Made by a program: the position numbers and the translations under genes. Below the pieces are notes generated by a model. The model was not told the origin of the DNA, ran no database searches, and saw only the letters and a list, made by a program, of their open reading frames with translations. A stretch of 64,000 bases of DNA from Talpa occidentalis (Eukaryota > Chordata > Mammalia > Eulipotyphla > Talpidae), in the NCBI RefSeq assembly GCF_014898055.3, contig NW_023603184.1, forward strand, positions 28,560,808 through 28,624,807, in the 5' to 3' direction. Shown here in pieces: positions 36,971 through 48,470 of this stretch. Numbering within the stretch: position 1 is the first letter of the stretch; the number at the start of each line of letters is the position of its first letter.

Positions 36971-37480
36971 GGTAAAGGGGCCTAGTACCAGCATGCAACA
37001 GCGCAAGTTCACTATCAGTTTGGGCAGACAGATAAAGAGAGACCCGGAGCCCTGGGTGGATTTTTCACTTTAATGCTATCAGGGAATCAGGTACACAGGC
37101 ACACCAGGTAGGGAGGCTGGAATGCAAGGAGGCAGGTACGGGCCAGGCTGTGGGGGTATGAGGTTGGAGGGAGTTGGGAGGCAGGCAACTGAGCCTCCCA
37201 GGCCCCCACTAATCTCTACACCCTTTCCCAGGGCTCTCTCTGGCCTTCTCTCCCTCGACCCCTTTTTTCTCTTGGTCTTGTCTCTTCTGTAGTCATGCCA
37301 CTGGTCCTCTCACTGCCACAGCTAATGCTTTTATCTCCGCCTCTAGGCTCAGGTGTGCACCTAGACATGCACGCGCACCTGTACTCCAGGTGTCCACAAT
37401 CGGGCATGCGTGCCCTGTGTTTACCATGCTCCCAAGCACCTTCTGCATTAACATGATCAAGGCCGCAGGTGATAGCTACA
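36971..37480 (-). mobile_element. Solo LTR, diverged family copy 4
   Basis: Reverse orientation; the 5' end on the minus strand is TGTAG (plus-strand ctaca ending 37480). It shares the 'cccggagccct' block, the decayed polyadenylation region and the reverse of 'cgggcatgcgtgccc / gtgtccacaatc' with the other copies, but has extra sequence and more changes. The right boundary is firm, the left approximate. 36550-36970 contains a GA-rich tract at 36895-36950 and nothing coding. Confidence 0.65.
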
Positions 37481-38373
37481 GAGGTTAGTGGTGTAAAAAG
37501 TCTGATTAATGCATTCACCCTATGTGAATATGCTGGTGGGTAGAATCATGAACACATATTGGGGAAGGATCTTCTTTGAAAAGGAGGGAAATCACACATG
37601 GAGAAGAGAGGCTGGACTGGGTGTAGGGCTGGAACAGTTTGAAGCAGAGAAAAGGTAAAAGATGTGTGTCTCAGGCTCAACCTTGGCTCACGGGATTCAG
37701 GGCAGCAGGCAAGGAGTTGTCTGCTTTGGAGAGTGATGGTGATTATTTAAAATGAGACTGATGTCTCTGAGGCTAGGTGGAGAAGAGGCAGCGAGATGAG
37801 AGAGCACAGATCTGTGGAGGCAAGTCCCTGCCCTAAGCTCAGTGATTAAGGACTATGTCCTGCAGGGGCTCTTGGGGTGGGTAAATTCCTCCCCTTCTTA
37901 GAAGGCAGCTGCATGCCAGCCTCCCTTTCGTCTGGGGCTAGGATGATCTATGTTTTCTGGTCTGTTTTCACGACCAATAGAATTTTCTGATGATACAAAT
38001 GTCCTATACTGACACTTTCCAATATGGCCACCACTAAAACATGTGGTTTCTGAACATTTGATGTGGCTAGTATGACTGCAGAACTGAATTTTTGTATTTA
38101 ATTTAGTTTAATTAATTTAAATGCCCACAAATGATTAATGGCCCCCTCACTGGACACAGCAGTTATTGAAGGGCCCCTTTCTCCTCAGTGAAGGAGATGA
38201 AGTTCCACAGTGGTGGAGTTACACAGGGGCTTAGAGAGAAGCTAGTTCTCTAATTTTCCTGGTGACTACTCTGGTAGTTGGTCAGGAGTAGATTTGTACT
38301 TCCAGAAACTCCACATCTTGTTCTTTTTTTTCTCATGATAAGTAAACACAAGAGTCAATTACTTTGACAAGGC
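37481..38373. other. No gene seen
   Basis: Unique-looking sequence without recognised repeats, promoters or long frames. Confidence 0.5.
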
Positions 38374-38649
38374 TTTTTTTTTTAAGATTTAAAAAAATCA
38401 TTATTTTATTTATACAAGAACCGGGGCACAGGCCAGATGTGCGGCAGGGTGAGAGGATTCACCAGAGACAGAGTGGGGAACAGAACAGGTAGAGTGACTG
38501 AAATACACTGCTGAGGGGAGCAGTGGGCAAGATAGGAGAGGCCAGCCCAGTGCCATGTGGGTTGCTCCGCAGGGATCAAATCAGCACTGCAGAGGCTGTG
38601 TACAGCTTCACAGCGCCACATTTGACTGCCTGCACCACCAGGGAGGCCC
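38374..38649 (-). mobile_element. tRNA-derived lineage SINE, older copy
   Basis: Reverse copy: T-rich tail, body ('ggtgagaggattcaccagag') and head ending 'gcaccaccagggaggccc'. No clear target duplication. Older subfamily head. Confidence 0.9.
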
Positions 38650-38660
38650 ATGACTAGATT

Positions 38661-38688
38661 CTTAAGGTGAGTATTTTCTCACCTTAAG
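38661..38688. other. Perfect 11-bp inverted repeat (hairpin)
   Basis: Arms cttaaggtgag (38661-38671) and ctcaccttaag (38678-38688) with a 6-base loop tatttt, 11 bases past the SINE end. In DNA this may be a cruciform or simply a mutational product. No Rho-type or bacterial terminator meaning in this context. Confidence 0.9.
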
Positions 38689-38829
38689 GATCATGCTGTT
38701 TTAAATTCATACAGCTGGAAAGCCTTGGCTTCCTGCTGAGGAAACATGGACACCCAGGACATGATTTCACTCAGGCCAACGTAACTTCTGTGCCTTTATG
38801 TGGGCCTGGGACGTCTGGAGTCCTAAAAC

Positions 38830-38995
38830 TAGTTCTGACTTAGAATCAGAGAGACCTGGATTCAAAGTTTCATCTTTGAACAATTTATTCAACCATTATG
38901 ACCCCATAACTATAAAGTGAAAAGGATACCTATTTTAAAAGGCTGTTGCAGGTGTCACATATAATGAATTACTTATTCATATTTATCCCACACCA
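38830..38995 (+). repeat. MIR
   Basis: 'agaatcagagagacctggat / tcaaagtttcatctttgaac' with 'tataaagtgaaaaggatacc' in MIR order. Confidence 0.6.
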
Positions 38996-39299
38996 ATTGC
39001 CAGATAATGGGCTAGGCATTAGGGATAAAATGGTAGGAAAAGCAGATAAGATTCTTGTTCCACAAGCTGTGTTCTAGTGTGGGGAGATAGGAATCAATCA
39101 GACAATCACCAAAGTACATACTATGTATTCATGGGACTATATCTTTATAACGTAATTATGTTATACAAAAGTACAGATAAGTCCAGGAGAGTATAGGTGA
39201 GGTGATTTTTTAAATATCTGCATATTTTTTTTTTACATTTCTTCCTCTAAAAGGTAGAATCTAATTCTCCTTCCATTGGATGTGGGCCAATCTTAAAGA

Positions 39300-39715
39300 T
39301 TCACTTGAAACAAATAGGCTATGATAGAAGTGATGCTATGTGGCTTCTGAGACTACGTCACAGAAAGGATAGAGCCCTTCCACCCAATCTCTTTCAATGT
39401 TTGACTTGGAATTCCAGTCACCAAAATCTGAGGAAGCCAGGAAACAGGTAGAGAGAAACAGAGTTCTCTTACCAAGAGCCAACACCAACTTTACAGTCAT
39501 AAGCGAACAGTCTTAACACAGAAATGCCAATCCCAATAAAACCATGAAATAACTGCATTCGTGGGTGTCATCTGACTACAATTTCACCCCCAAGTCAGAA
39601 ACCAACATTCCCAAATACCTGACCCACAGAAACCAAAGTTCATGAATGACTGATGCTGCTTTAAGACATTAAGTTTTAGGGAGATGTATTATCCAGTATT
39701 AGAGAACTAATACAG
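39300..39715 (+). repeat. MLT1-like LTR
   Basis: The body 'gaagtgatgctatgtggctt', '...acccacagaaaccaaagtt' and the 3' end 'ctttaagacattaagtttta' ... 'agagaactaatacag' are typical of MLT1-type LTRs. Confidence 0.55.
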
Positions 39716-40665
39716 TAGAACAGCTTGTGATAAAGTCTGGGAGATCAGGAAAGACCTGCTTGATGAAATAACATTTCAGCTAATAAAGGAGAGGAATGAA
39801 TTAGATAAAGAGGAGGGAAAAGTATTCCAAGCAACTATACTAACAAGGGCCCTGCCACCAAATGATAAATTTAAGGAACCAAAAGTATCCAGTGTAGTAG
39901 GAACACACAATTGCCAAGGAGAGATGCAAGATCCCTGAGAAAGGAGGGAGGGGTTAGATCATGTAAGACCTTGGAGGGTATTCACAGATAGAAAAGTATT
40001 CAACCTGACATCTAGGTTTCTGGCGCTTTCCCAGATAGGAAACCACCCGAAGAAGACTACAGTCAGCAGAAGATCATGGCTTTGGACATATTGTTCAACA
40101 TACATTTGAGCTATCCAAATGATGTTGTCAAGCAGGACATTATATATATACATCTGGAATTCCAAAGAGATAGGACTACATGTGTATGTTTGAAAGAGAG
40201 CAGTAAATAAATAATCGTTGAAATCATGGGACTGAATGAGCCAGAATTAGATAAGATAAAATGTGAGAATAGAAGAAAACCTAGAATCCAGAACTGTTTT
40301 AACAGCAAGCTAAAAGAGAATGGGTGAGCATAGGAAAATGAGATAGAGCAGCCAGAGAAGAAAAGAAAACTAGAAAATTGTGCCAGAGAGAGATGGAGAT
40401 TATTTCAGGGAAGTTAGCAATGTCAAATGATCCAAGATGAAATTGATGAAAAGCCCATTGAATTAGCTACACAGAGTCATGAGGGTTAGAAGGACACCTG
40501 TTTTGAGAATAAATGATGGAGGCAGAAGAATAATTGGAAAGAGTCGAGGAATGGTGACAGGTAAAGACGTGGAGGTAATGAACTCAGACAACTCCTTTCA
40601 GCTGCATAGCTATGAAAGGGAGGTGAGAGGACAGTTGCTAAGGATGAGGTTAGAGCGATAGGTTG
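39716..40665. repeat. Ancient repeat-like tract, unassigned
   Basis: 'gggagatcaggaaagacctg', 'agtattccaagcaactatac', 'tttcagggaagttagcaatg' and 'gaggtaatgaactcagacaa' have the phrasing of old dispersed repeats (L2 or DNA-transposon type). I cannot place the family. 40665-41090 is unassigned. Confidence 0.35.
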
Positions 40666-41089
40666 TTTGTTTATTTTTTTAAGATGGGGGAGAGAGACTT
40701 GTGTGTTTTAAATATTGATGGAAAGGGTCCAATATAGATTGGAAGATGTGGAAAGGATCATATATTGCAAGAATTATGCAAAAGTGTGACAGATAAAATT
40801 CAGAATCAGATCTAGTCATGGCACTTGGAAGACATTGACAGTTCTCACTAGCATTTGTTATTTAACTTTGTAAAACCTTGTGAAATACAACAAATTTGTA
40901 GGAATGAGTGCTCAGATAAATACATAAGTTAATAAATCATTATAGTGAACAATCACGTAAGCAGAAAACTCTGTAAGATTGCCAGCATTTCAGAAGCCTC
41001 CGCTCCTGCTTCTCCTTTTCCCTGACACAATGTACACTAGAACAGGGGTATTATTAAGTATTTTATGTTCTTCAAGCTAGTTTTTTTCT

Positions 41090-41620
41090 TCCTAGTTTTA
41101 CCATCTTTCTAAGTAACCTCAAACAATGCTGTTAAATTTTGTTTGGCTTTGAACTTTATATTAACACAATTATATTACATCGGTGTATTTTTCATGCTTC
41201 TCTCCCTCAATATTGTATTTCTAGGATTCATCTAAACTGTAGCATGTGGTTGTATTTCAATCATTTTTAATACTGCACAGTATTTGATTGTATGCTTGTA
41301 TCACAATTCACTGATCCTTTCTACCATTAATGGACATTTGGCTTGCACCTTGTATGAGGTTATTACAAAAATGAACACTCATGTGTGTGTGTCCTGGTGC
41401 ACAGGTACCTGAGTTTATTTTGGCTGTAATCCTATAAGGAACTTTGGGGATATAGAGTATGCCTATCTCTCATGAGCTAACATCAAACTTTTCCAAAGTG
41501 GTTGCACCAATTTATATTCCAATTAGAAAGGTGCTCAACTTCATTGGACATAAGATAAATTGTATCAGTATCATTGATATATTTTGTCTTTCATTTTAAT
41601 AGCTTGACAAGGCAGGTGCT
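41090..41620 (-). mobile_element. Old L1 fragment, reverse
   Basis: 'ctgcacagtatttgattgta', 'aatggacatttggcttgcac', 'gtgtcctggtgcacaggtac' and 'ttccaaagtggttgcaccaa' give reverse L1 order. Confidence 0.65.
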
Positions 41621-41872
41621 TCCTTAGGGCAAATTTCAAAGCACCCCTATCCCCCTCCCCATTTCAGGGGAACTCAGTTCTGTCAGCATGATTTGTTACT
41701 TAGCATGAAGTGGATCACTTTCTTTTATGTGTTACAAGTTAGTTTCTTTCTTAGTAAATTTGGAGGGTAACAAACTCTCTTGTTCCATTAGTGACACACA
41801 TACACTGATACGTCAGGGTAGGTTACCACTGCAAAAGGTTGATCTTTGCATTTATTATAGTGCTGCATTTGG

Positions 41873-42300
41873 TGGTTAAGTGGAAGGTTAAGAGCACGAA
41901 ATCTGGACTGCCTGGGTTTGAATCCTCTCTGTATTTTCTAGATGGAGGATCCACACCAAATTTTTCAGCTCTCTGGTCCTTAGTTTGATTATCTATAAAA
42001 TGAGAGTAGTAAGACTGCCTACCTCAGAGGGGAGTTGTGGGGATTCAATGAGGTAATATACATACATATACATCAATTTCAGCCTTGCGAGCAGAACTCA
42101 GTGGTTATAAACAAGGGCTGAAATCAGAAGGAATTCAGGTTCCTATGCTCCTGACTTTTCGACCAGGGGCAAGGCCTAAGCCTTCCTACACCTATTTCTC
42201 ACCTGTATGAACTGAGCCAATAAACACCACCTTCTACGGGTGCCATGAGGATTGAGATGGTAAATGCAAAATGCCAAATACATGGCAGCTGCTATCATTT
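41873..42300 (+). repeat. Two MIRs in tandem, same orientation
   Basis: The first (41873-42070) runs 'gttaagagcacgaaatctgg' to 'tggggattcaatgaggtaat'. The second (about 42095-42300) runs 'gcagaactcagtggttataa' to 'gtgccatgaggattgagatg'. 42300-43660 holds no gene I can support; the frame 43329-43628 is short and isolated. Confidence 0.75.
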
Positions 42301-43667
42301 TAGCAGACATTGTTCATGTCCTCAGAGGCTAGAGGAAATAGTTCTTGGGCAATAAACACATAGGTCCTATGCATTGAGCAATGGGTGACTCGAATGTGTG
42401 AAAATGTGTGGAACTTAGGATGGAGATACAACAATGAGTTATCTTCTTGCTTACATACAGGTCCGGGGCAGGTTAGCCAAAGGAGACCCAGTCCTCTTTC
42501 TAGGGGCTTAGCTGAATAACACCCAGTCAACTTTCTAAGGGCTCAATATGGGGCCATCACCAGAACATAATGCAAATAGTGTGTGTGAAGCAAGGAGCTT
42601 CAGGCCTCTGAGAAGGACATATTTAATCTTCTGGAAGAAAAGGTTTTTAAGGTGAGTTCCAATGCCTGTACAAAGGAGAAGTTGGAGCGAACACTGGTCA
42701 GGAACTCGTAGTAAGATAGTCATGAACACAGTTGAGCCTCAGGTCAAGGAATTTTTCCTTAATTCATTAAGGAATGGGAGACCTTGTATTGTTAGGTTAG
42801 TTGGAACCTAGAGCCTGAAAAGTGCCCAGGTGCACTGGGTCAAAAAACAGTAGATTAGAAGCCACACAAATTAGTTGGCACTGCCATCAGACTCTGATGC
42901 TTTTAGAGGACATTTGGACAGAGATCTGCCTAGTACAACTTAAATGCCAAATTAATTACGTGTTTTGCTAACACATTTCCAAAAACCAGGGTTAAGGTGG
43001 CTGGGGTCATTACTGTGAACCGAACTGTATCATCTTCTTATATGCAAACTAGAGGTAAAATACATTAACACCCAACCATGAGAAAATTGTATGAACTGTG
43101 TTACCGGCACATACAAATAAGTTTAAGTAAGACCAGGGGGGAATGTGAATAAGATATGTGGACTGTCAATATCCTGATTGTGCTATTATTTTATAGTTTA
43201 GGAAGACATTACCATTGGGGAGATTGGGGCCAAGTGAACAAAGGATTTCTCTATTATTATTTAACAACTGCACGTGCCTTTTCAATTATCTCAACAACAA
43301 AAATTCACGTAAAATGCATTAGTAAAAGTTGTTTTTAGAAAATGTGCTGCAGCAATCACATTTGACTTCTCTCCCCCACCCATATTTAGGGACTAGTGGG
43401 GTATATAAAGCAGGCACCATTATTTATCCTGATGCCCCAACTGGAAAGGAGAGCAAAGTGTCTAGAAGGAACAGAGGGAACCACATTGCTACTTTAAATG
43501 AAATTGCAGATTACTATCAACCAAAACTTTATAGACAATTCTGCCCACAGTGGGTCAACTTGACCGAGCTGTTTCCTCATTTCCCACTGAGTCTATGTCA
43601 CTTTTTCGTGACTACCCGCAAAGGTTAGGATTCGAATTGATCTTCCACTACGGAAGTGAAGTTCACT

Positions 43668-43690
43668 CACACACACACACACACACACAC
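43668..43690. repeat. (AC)n microsatellite
   Basis: Pure AC run followed by gatgtgaagttgcc. Confidence 0.95.
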
Positions 43691-43997
43691 GATGTGAAGT
43701 TGCCAGATGTGGTATTTTAAAATCGAGGGAGATTTCCCCTGACGCATTACTTTCGAAAGCACACACAGCAGGAGTAAGTGCATTTAACTTCTTTAGCGAC
43801 TTGGAGAGAAACCGCTGCTGGCAGGCCAGGGTGATCACGAACTCTGCAATTACGCTTCCTCTGCCACGCTCAAGGTCTCCCTTCCCAACAGGGCAGATCT
43901 CGCTCTAACTCAGACCCCTGCGCGCCTCCCAAAGTGAAAGAGACGAGGGGAAGACATGGCAGGCCGGGCAGCGCGCCCGGGGACGGCGCCCCCGCGC

Positions 43998-44016
43998 TGG
44001 AGCGCCACCTGAAACC
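43998..44016 (-). promoter_or_regulatory. Weaker CTCF-like motif at the island edge
   Basis: tggagcgccacctgaaacc contains GCGCCACCTG, the reverse form of a CTCF core. The right flank departs from consensus. Confidence 0.3.
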
Positions 44017-44388
44017 GGGGGGCCGCAACTTCTCCCCCAGCCCTTGCAGACTTCTGCGCGCCCAGCGGCTCTAGGCGCGGCCGCCCGCGCCCGCGCCCGC
44101 GCCTCCGGGACGGGGGAAACTGAGGCAGGGCCGGCTGGGCGCGCGCGCCCCGGGGCGAGAACCCAGGATTCCAGAGTTCTCCGCGCGGGCGCAGGCACCG
44201 CCGGCTCCCTCCTCCCGCCGCCCCGCCCAGCCCGGGACAAAGCCCGGAGCCCGCGCCGGGCGGGGAGAGGGCGGCTCCCGCGCGCGCCCCGCGCCCCAGC
44301 GGGCCGGAGACTCCGCCCCGCCGCCCCTCCGCGGGGAGTCCGCGCCCCAGCGGCGCGGCGGCCCGGCCCGGCCCGCCCAGCCTCCCCA

Positions 44389-44396
44389 TGACGTCA
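44389..44396. promoter_or_regulatory. CRE (tgacgtca), upstream copy
   Basis: Perfect palindromic CREB/ATF site in a CpG island, followed by ccgg. The second copy starts 52 bp downstream, about five helical turns away. Confidence 0.85.
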
Positions 44397-44440
44397 CCGG
44401 CGCGGGAGGCCCCGCCCCCGGCCCCGGGCGGCCGGCCGCA

Positions 44441-44448
44441 TGACGTCA
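44441..44448. promoter_or_regulatory. CRE (tgacgtca), promoter-proximal copy
   Basis: Perfect palindrome with the same atgacgtcacc context as the first, about 45-75 bp before the MCAT cluster. The spacing to a likely start site is that of functional cAMP-responsive promoters. Confidence 0.85.
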
Positions 44449-44489
44449 CCGAGGCCCCACCCCTCCGGAGCGAGTTCGGTCCTGGCGTT

Positions 44490-44913
44490 CATTTCATTCC
44501 TGTCCTCATTCCGAACATTCTTAGCATCGCTCGCGCCGCGCCGCGCCGCCCGAGCCGAGCCGAGCCTCTGCAGCCGCCGCCGCGGCCCCGCCGCCCGCCG
44601 CGGGCGCCCACCAAGCACTTTGCAGACTCGCGTCCACCCGCGGCCAGTCCGCGCGGCGGGGCCCGGGCCCGGGGCGGCCGCGTCCAGGACAGGCCATGCA
44701 GTGACGCGCCCCCGCCCCGCGCACCGTCGCCCGGAGCTGCGGGCAGCCGCGCGGCGCGTCCGGCCGGCCCCGGGGCAGGAGCGGCGCTAGGCAGGGGTGG
44801 GGTGGCCCAGCCGGGAGCCGGGAGGGAGCCGGGCGCCGGCGCAGCGCGGGGGAAGCGGCGCTGCTGAAGTTTGCCTCGGACGCGCGGGGCGCTGCGGCGG
44901 TGCCTTCGCCGAG
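44490..44913 (+). other. Predicted non-coding first exon (5' UTR)
   Basis: The proposed exon runs from the start region near 44490 to the donor gag|gtaagt at 44913/44914, a near-perfect consensus. An ATG at 44696 (ggccatgcagtga) is followed at once by a stop, giving a minimal upstream reading frame, so the exon is probably untranslated. The exact start is unknown. The gene identity and coding exons lie outside what can be read here. A second potential donor, caag|gtgagc at 45104/45105, could end a longer or alternative exon. Confidence 0.55.
44495..44521 (+). promoter_or_regulatory. Three tandem MCAT/TEAD-type motifs
   Basis: cattcc at 44495-44500, cattcc at 44507-44512 and cattct at 44516-44521 form an AT-richer island inside GC-rich DNA. 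CATTCC is the core recognised by TEAD factors. The block is also where transcription could start (pyrimidine-rich, initiator-like). Confidence 0.5.
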
Positions 44914-45515
44914 GTAAGTTGGCGCGCGGGGCCGGTGCCGGGCGCGGGGGGCGCGGGGGGCGCGCGGGCGCCGGGGGCGGGGGCCCGGAGGAGCGCGCTC
45001 CGCTCCGGCCCTCCTTTCTCTCCCGGCTCTGCTTTGTGTGCGCCGGGCGGGCGGGCGCGCGGAGGGCCGGGCCCCCGCGATCGCCTCCCTGCGCCCCTTT
45101 CAAGGTGAGCGGCCGGGCGCCGCCGCGCGAGTTGCCGGGACGCCAAGTTGGGCCGCGCGCTGCGGAGCCCGCGCGGCAACAGGCGGCCCCGGCCGGCGGC
45201 CCCCGGGGCGCCCGGACGGCCGCGCCGCGCCCCCTCGCCCGCCCGCCCGCCCGCCGGCACGCGCTCGCGCGCACACACCCGCGGGCGGGCGGCACGGGCG
45301 CCCCGAGAAGTCAGAAGTTCCGCGCGAACGCGGGCCGGGGAGCCGGGGCCGCCGCCTCCGAGTCCCGAGCCGGCCCGACACCCGCTTCCCCCCCGCACCC
45401 GCGGGTGGCGAGGGCCGTGAGGGGGAGCAGGCTCCGGGGGGGGGGCCCCCCGAGGCCAGGCGGGGGTCTGCGCGGACTGGTGCTGCTGGCGGGGGTTCGC
45501 TCCTTCTTCTCAAAG

Positions 45516-45698
45516 ATGAAAGCAGGCTCGGCGGTCTTTGCCGCTGCTCCAGGACTGTTGCTGCGGCCGCCGCTGCTTCATTGCACATTCAAGTGGAAAA
45601 TTTTCAGGAGTCAGCAGAAACATTGTGTCCAAAAAAGACTGAGTCGCAGTTACCAACAAACCCTGGAGAAGACTCCCTGGAAAACTTCCCTTCGGTAG
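45516..45698 (+). other. Open stretch at the 3' edge of the island, uncertain
   Basis: An ATG at 45516 opens 60 codons (MKAGSAVFAAAPGLLLRPPL...) with a hydrophobic start. It is in frame with the GC-driven frame upstream, ends at 45698, and a weak donor (gtagga) follows at about 45692. I see no domain. It may be an alternative 5' exon, the start of intron 1, or chance. Recorded because it is the only frame here whose composition is not purely GC-driven. Confidence 0.2.
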
Positions 45699-47919
45699 GA
45701 AATGCTGGGGGATTTGATTGTTTATCGGAAGAGAAATGATCCCCAGGAAGGGGAAAAAAAAAAAAAATCAGGGTGCACTTCTTTCTAGTCTTTGTTCGTA
45801 GCTGCAACAACACTTGTTTTCAAAAGTCCACAGGGCCGCTGTGAAGAAAGCTCAACTTCTGAGTTTTCTTTCTTTTTTCATGTGTTTGTATTCTTTTAAA
45901 TCGAAGCAACATTTTTAAAGAGTTGAAAACAATGGGACTCTCACACCTCCCTTCTTCTCGTCTCGCGAAAATAAAGTCCAGATCACAATTTTCTTTGCTT
46001 TTTTAATTGTCTTTATTTTTGAAGATTTATTTCAAGTTGAATGGTGTCACTGTATAAAAATATTTATGAAACAATGAAATACCAGCCACTAGCATTTCTC
46101 AGGAGGCTTGTTAACTTCTCAGAAACAAGTGGCTGCCTGTGATTTGCAGAAATGAAAATTGACCTCAGTAAGCACTGGAAACTTAGACACAGATGATGTT
46201 CCAGGAGTGGGTAATGTAAAAAGGCCGTGTTTTAAAAACAGCCTTGGAGGGAGCCCGGGTCCAGGGACAGAAAGGTCTACGAAACCTATCAGATTTCAAA
46301 ATAGTTTAAAGAAAATATTTAAAATGCTACAGATATTGCAAAAGAGTGGAGCACTATTAGTTTAGGGCAGCCACATGTTTCTATCTCCCTACCCCTCACC
46401 TCATTTTTTGGAAGTTTTCTGTGGCTTTTGGCTGTGTTGTACTGCGTTCCTGCAGGTGGTTACCTGAATAGATCCCATCCTGCAGGAAGATGTGGTCTTA
46501 CTTCATTGTCAACCCGGAGTGGGCTCCTTTCTCTGCAGCCAGCAGTGAGTTCTTCTAGTCTCTTATGCTCCGTGGCTTCCCTGCCAGTTCTCACAGGCAG
46601 TGTTTGGGGAACAGACCTCAGCTGTGCCCAATGCTTCATCCTTTCACTGTGGGGTTTGTACCCTTCTGTCAGTAGCATAATTTTTTGGGTTCAAGCATAT
46701 CTAAATGTTATAAGGGCTGGGCTTAGATACAACTTTGGTAAGAATCTTGGGAAATAGAACTGATTACAAAATGACTCAGGAAACACAAATGAATTATTTG
46801 AACCTTTGTCAACAGGGAGGTTTTGAATTGTTGATTATTTTTTCGGGGGAAACACTTATTTTTCCAATCTCACTATTTCCATAAATGGTCATAGATATTT
46901 TAAGATTTTTTTTTTGTGCAATTCTTTGTTGAACACTCAGGTTTTGGGTTTTAAACAGAGTTTACAATGTTTATTTGTTGGTAGTGTAAAAAAATGAACC
47001 GATAAGCTATATCCATTTACTATTTCTTGCTGGTGATATAAAAGCACCAAAATGGATTTTAATTTTACTTTTATAAGTACTAATTGAGCTTCAATTTTAG
47101 GGGATATTAGAATACTTTTTTTTTCCTTAAAAGTTTGAAACAAAACCAATGTGACAATTTGCCTTGAAAATAAGGGTAAAAAAAAATATAGGAAAGAATC
47201 TGGGATAGATTCCTTCCCTATGTAATCTTTTATATAGTAACAAATATAGAACTCCATTCAGATCACATGCTTAAGAGAGATTATCGGAAGTGCCCTCCCA
47301 ACCCCTCAAAAAAAAAAAAAAAAAACCCAAAAAACCAAAAACCATAGACCAGAACTCACCATGACATACACTTGATGAAATTTAATTTAAAGAGGGAGGA
47401 TAACCTAGCTTACTTTCTGCCAGGTAGAGATGGAGGTGCTGCGTGTGCCCCCACAGCAAACTAATTACACACAACTAAGGATGTATGTGTGTGGGGGTGG
47501 GGGTGGGCAACCTGGAGAAAGTTGCTTTCCTCCTACCTTCTCCCTACCTCTCTCCCCCCCCACCCCTCTTTTGCAAGAGTGATATATTCATATACTCTGG
47601 GACTGGCATTCCTTTTTATTTAGAAAAGAGGACAAGCAAGTCATACGGGAATGGATATGTGGGCTTTTTTTTTTTTTTTTTTCCTGTTTGAGCTTCAGTC
47701 ATTTATAAACAGTTTTGGATTTTGCTGACTGACAGTATAGAACAGCAAGTGTAAGAGGGCTTTTCTTAATGGGAAAATATAGTTTATCATTAGTGTCTAG
47801 ATCCTACTTGTTACATTTTCAGAAGAAAAATATGTGGCAGGAACATCTAGAGAACGTGGCTTCCAAATGTTAGAGAGGCCTTTGAAGAAACAAGCTGTGC
47901 CATTAACAATATTTTCAGG

Positions 47920-48470
47920 TTTCCTGCTTTAGAAATTGATTGAATCTCGTATATATGGCAGTCCTACAAGAGCCTGTGCATCTGTGGGATTACTCTTCAC
48001 TCTAATCTCATGTGTTATTATCTGTTAATTGTGAGCATAATTATACTGCCTGCAAATGAAAACTGTGGTGTTTTATCAGTCTAAGGGTTGGTGCAAATAA
48101 CTGCATGTCTGATCCAGTGTATGTAAAGTGACCATATTCGCAAGCAGGCAGTGGGTAAACACTTTTGAGTTTGTATTTTAGGCACTTTTATCTTGTTCCC
48201 CATAAAGAAATGGCGAAAGGGAAAAAAAGAGGTTGGATCTGTTTAGTGCTAAAACTTTTGGGGTCTGTTTTCTCCAAAGATTGAAGAGGACTGTCCAGAG
48301 CAAGTGTCCAGCTTTCTGTGTAGACCTGCAAGAAAATCAGGAACCCACCTTTCTGTTGATAAATGCGGGATTACAGCTTTCCGTTTAGGGTTCAGTGACT
48401 GCAGCTGCAGAGTGCCGATATCCTACTCAGAACTGGGCTGGAGGGATTTATTGTAAACTTACTCCCCCTT
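47920..48470. other. Unique AT-moderate block, possible conserved element
   Basis: No repeat recognised. It contains 'ctgttaattgtgagcataat', 'cctgcaaatgaaaactgtgg' (octamer-like gcaaat) and 'gactgcagctgcagagtgcc' (tandem E-box-like palindrome, near 48398-48412). Regulatory status is inferred only. Confidence 0.3.

Larger units (their letters stand above)
43905..45560 (+). promoter_or_regulatory. CpG island promoter of an unidentified plus-strand gene
   Basis: Base composition switches sharply near 43905 to dense CpG and remains so to about 45560. It contains GC boxes (for example ccccgccccc at 44410-44419), paired CREs, MCAT-type motifs and a consensus plus-strand donor, and no TATA box. Most long frames in this block (both strands, Pro/Arg/Ala-rich) exist only because stop codons are rare in GC-rich DNA. 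The promoter direction is inferred from the plus-strand donor and motif order; bidirectional activity is possible. I do not recognise the gene. Confidence 0.85.

Noticed and set aside
43905..45740. Long Pro/Arg/Ala-rich frames on both strands across the CpG island (up to 275 codons)
   Set aside because: They overlap in several frames on both strands, which is what stop-poor GC-rich DNA produces; no domain is recognisable and a splice donor cuts through the plus-strand ones.
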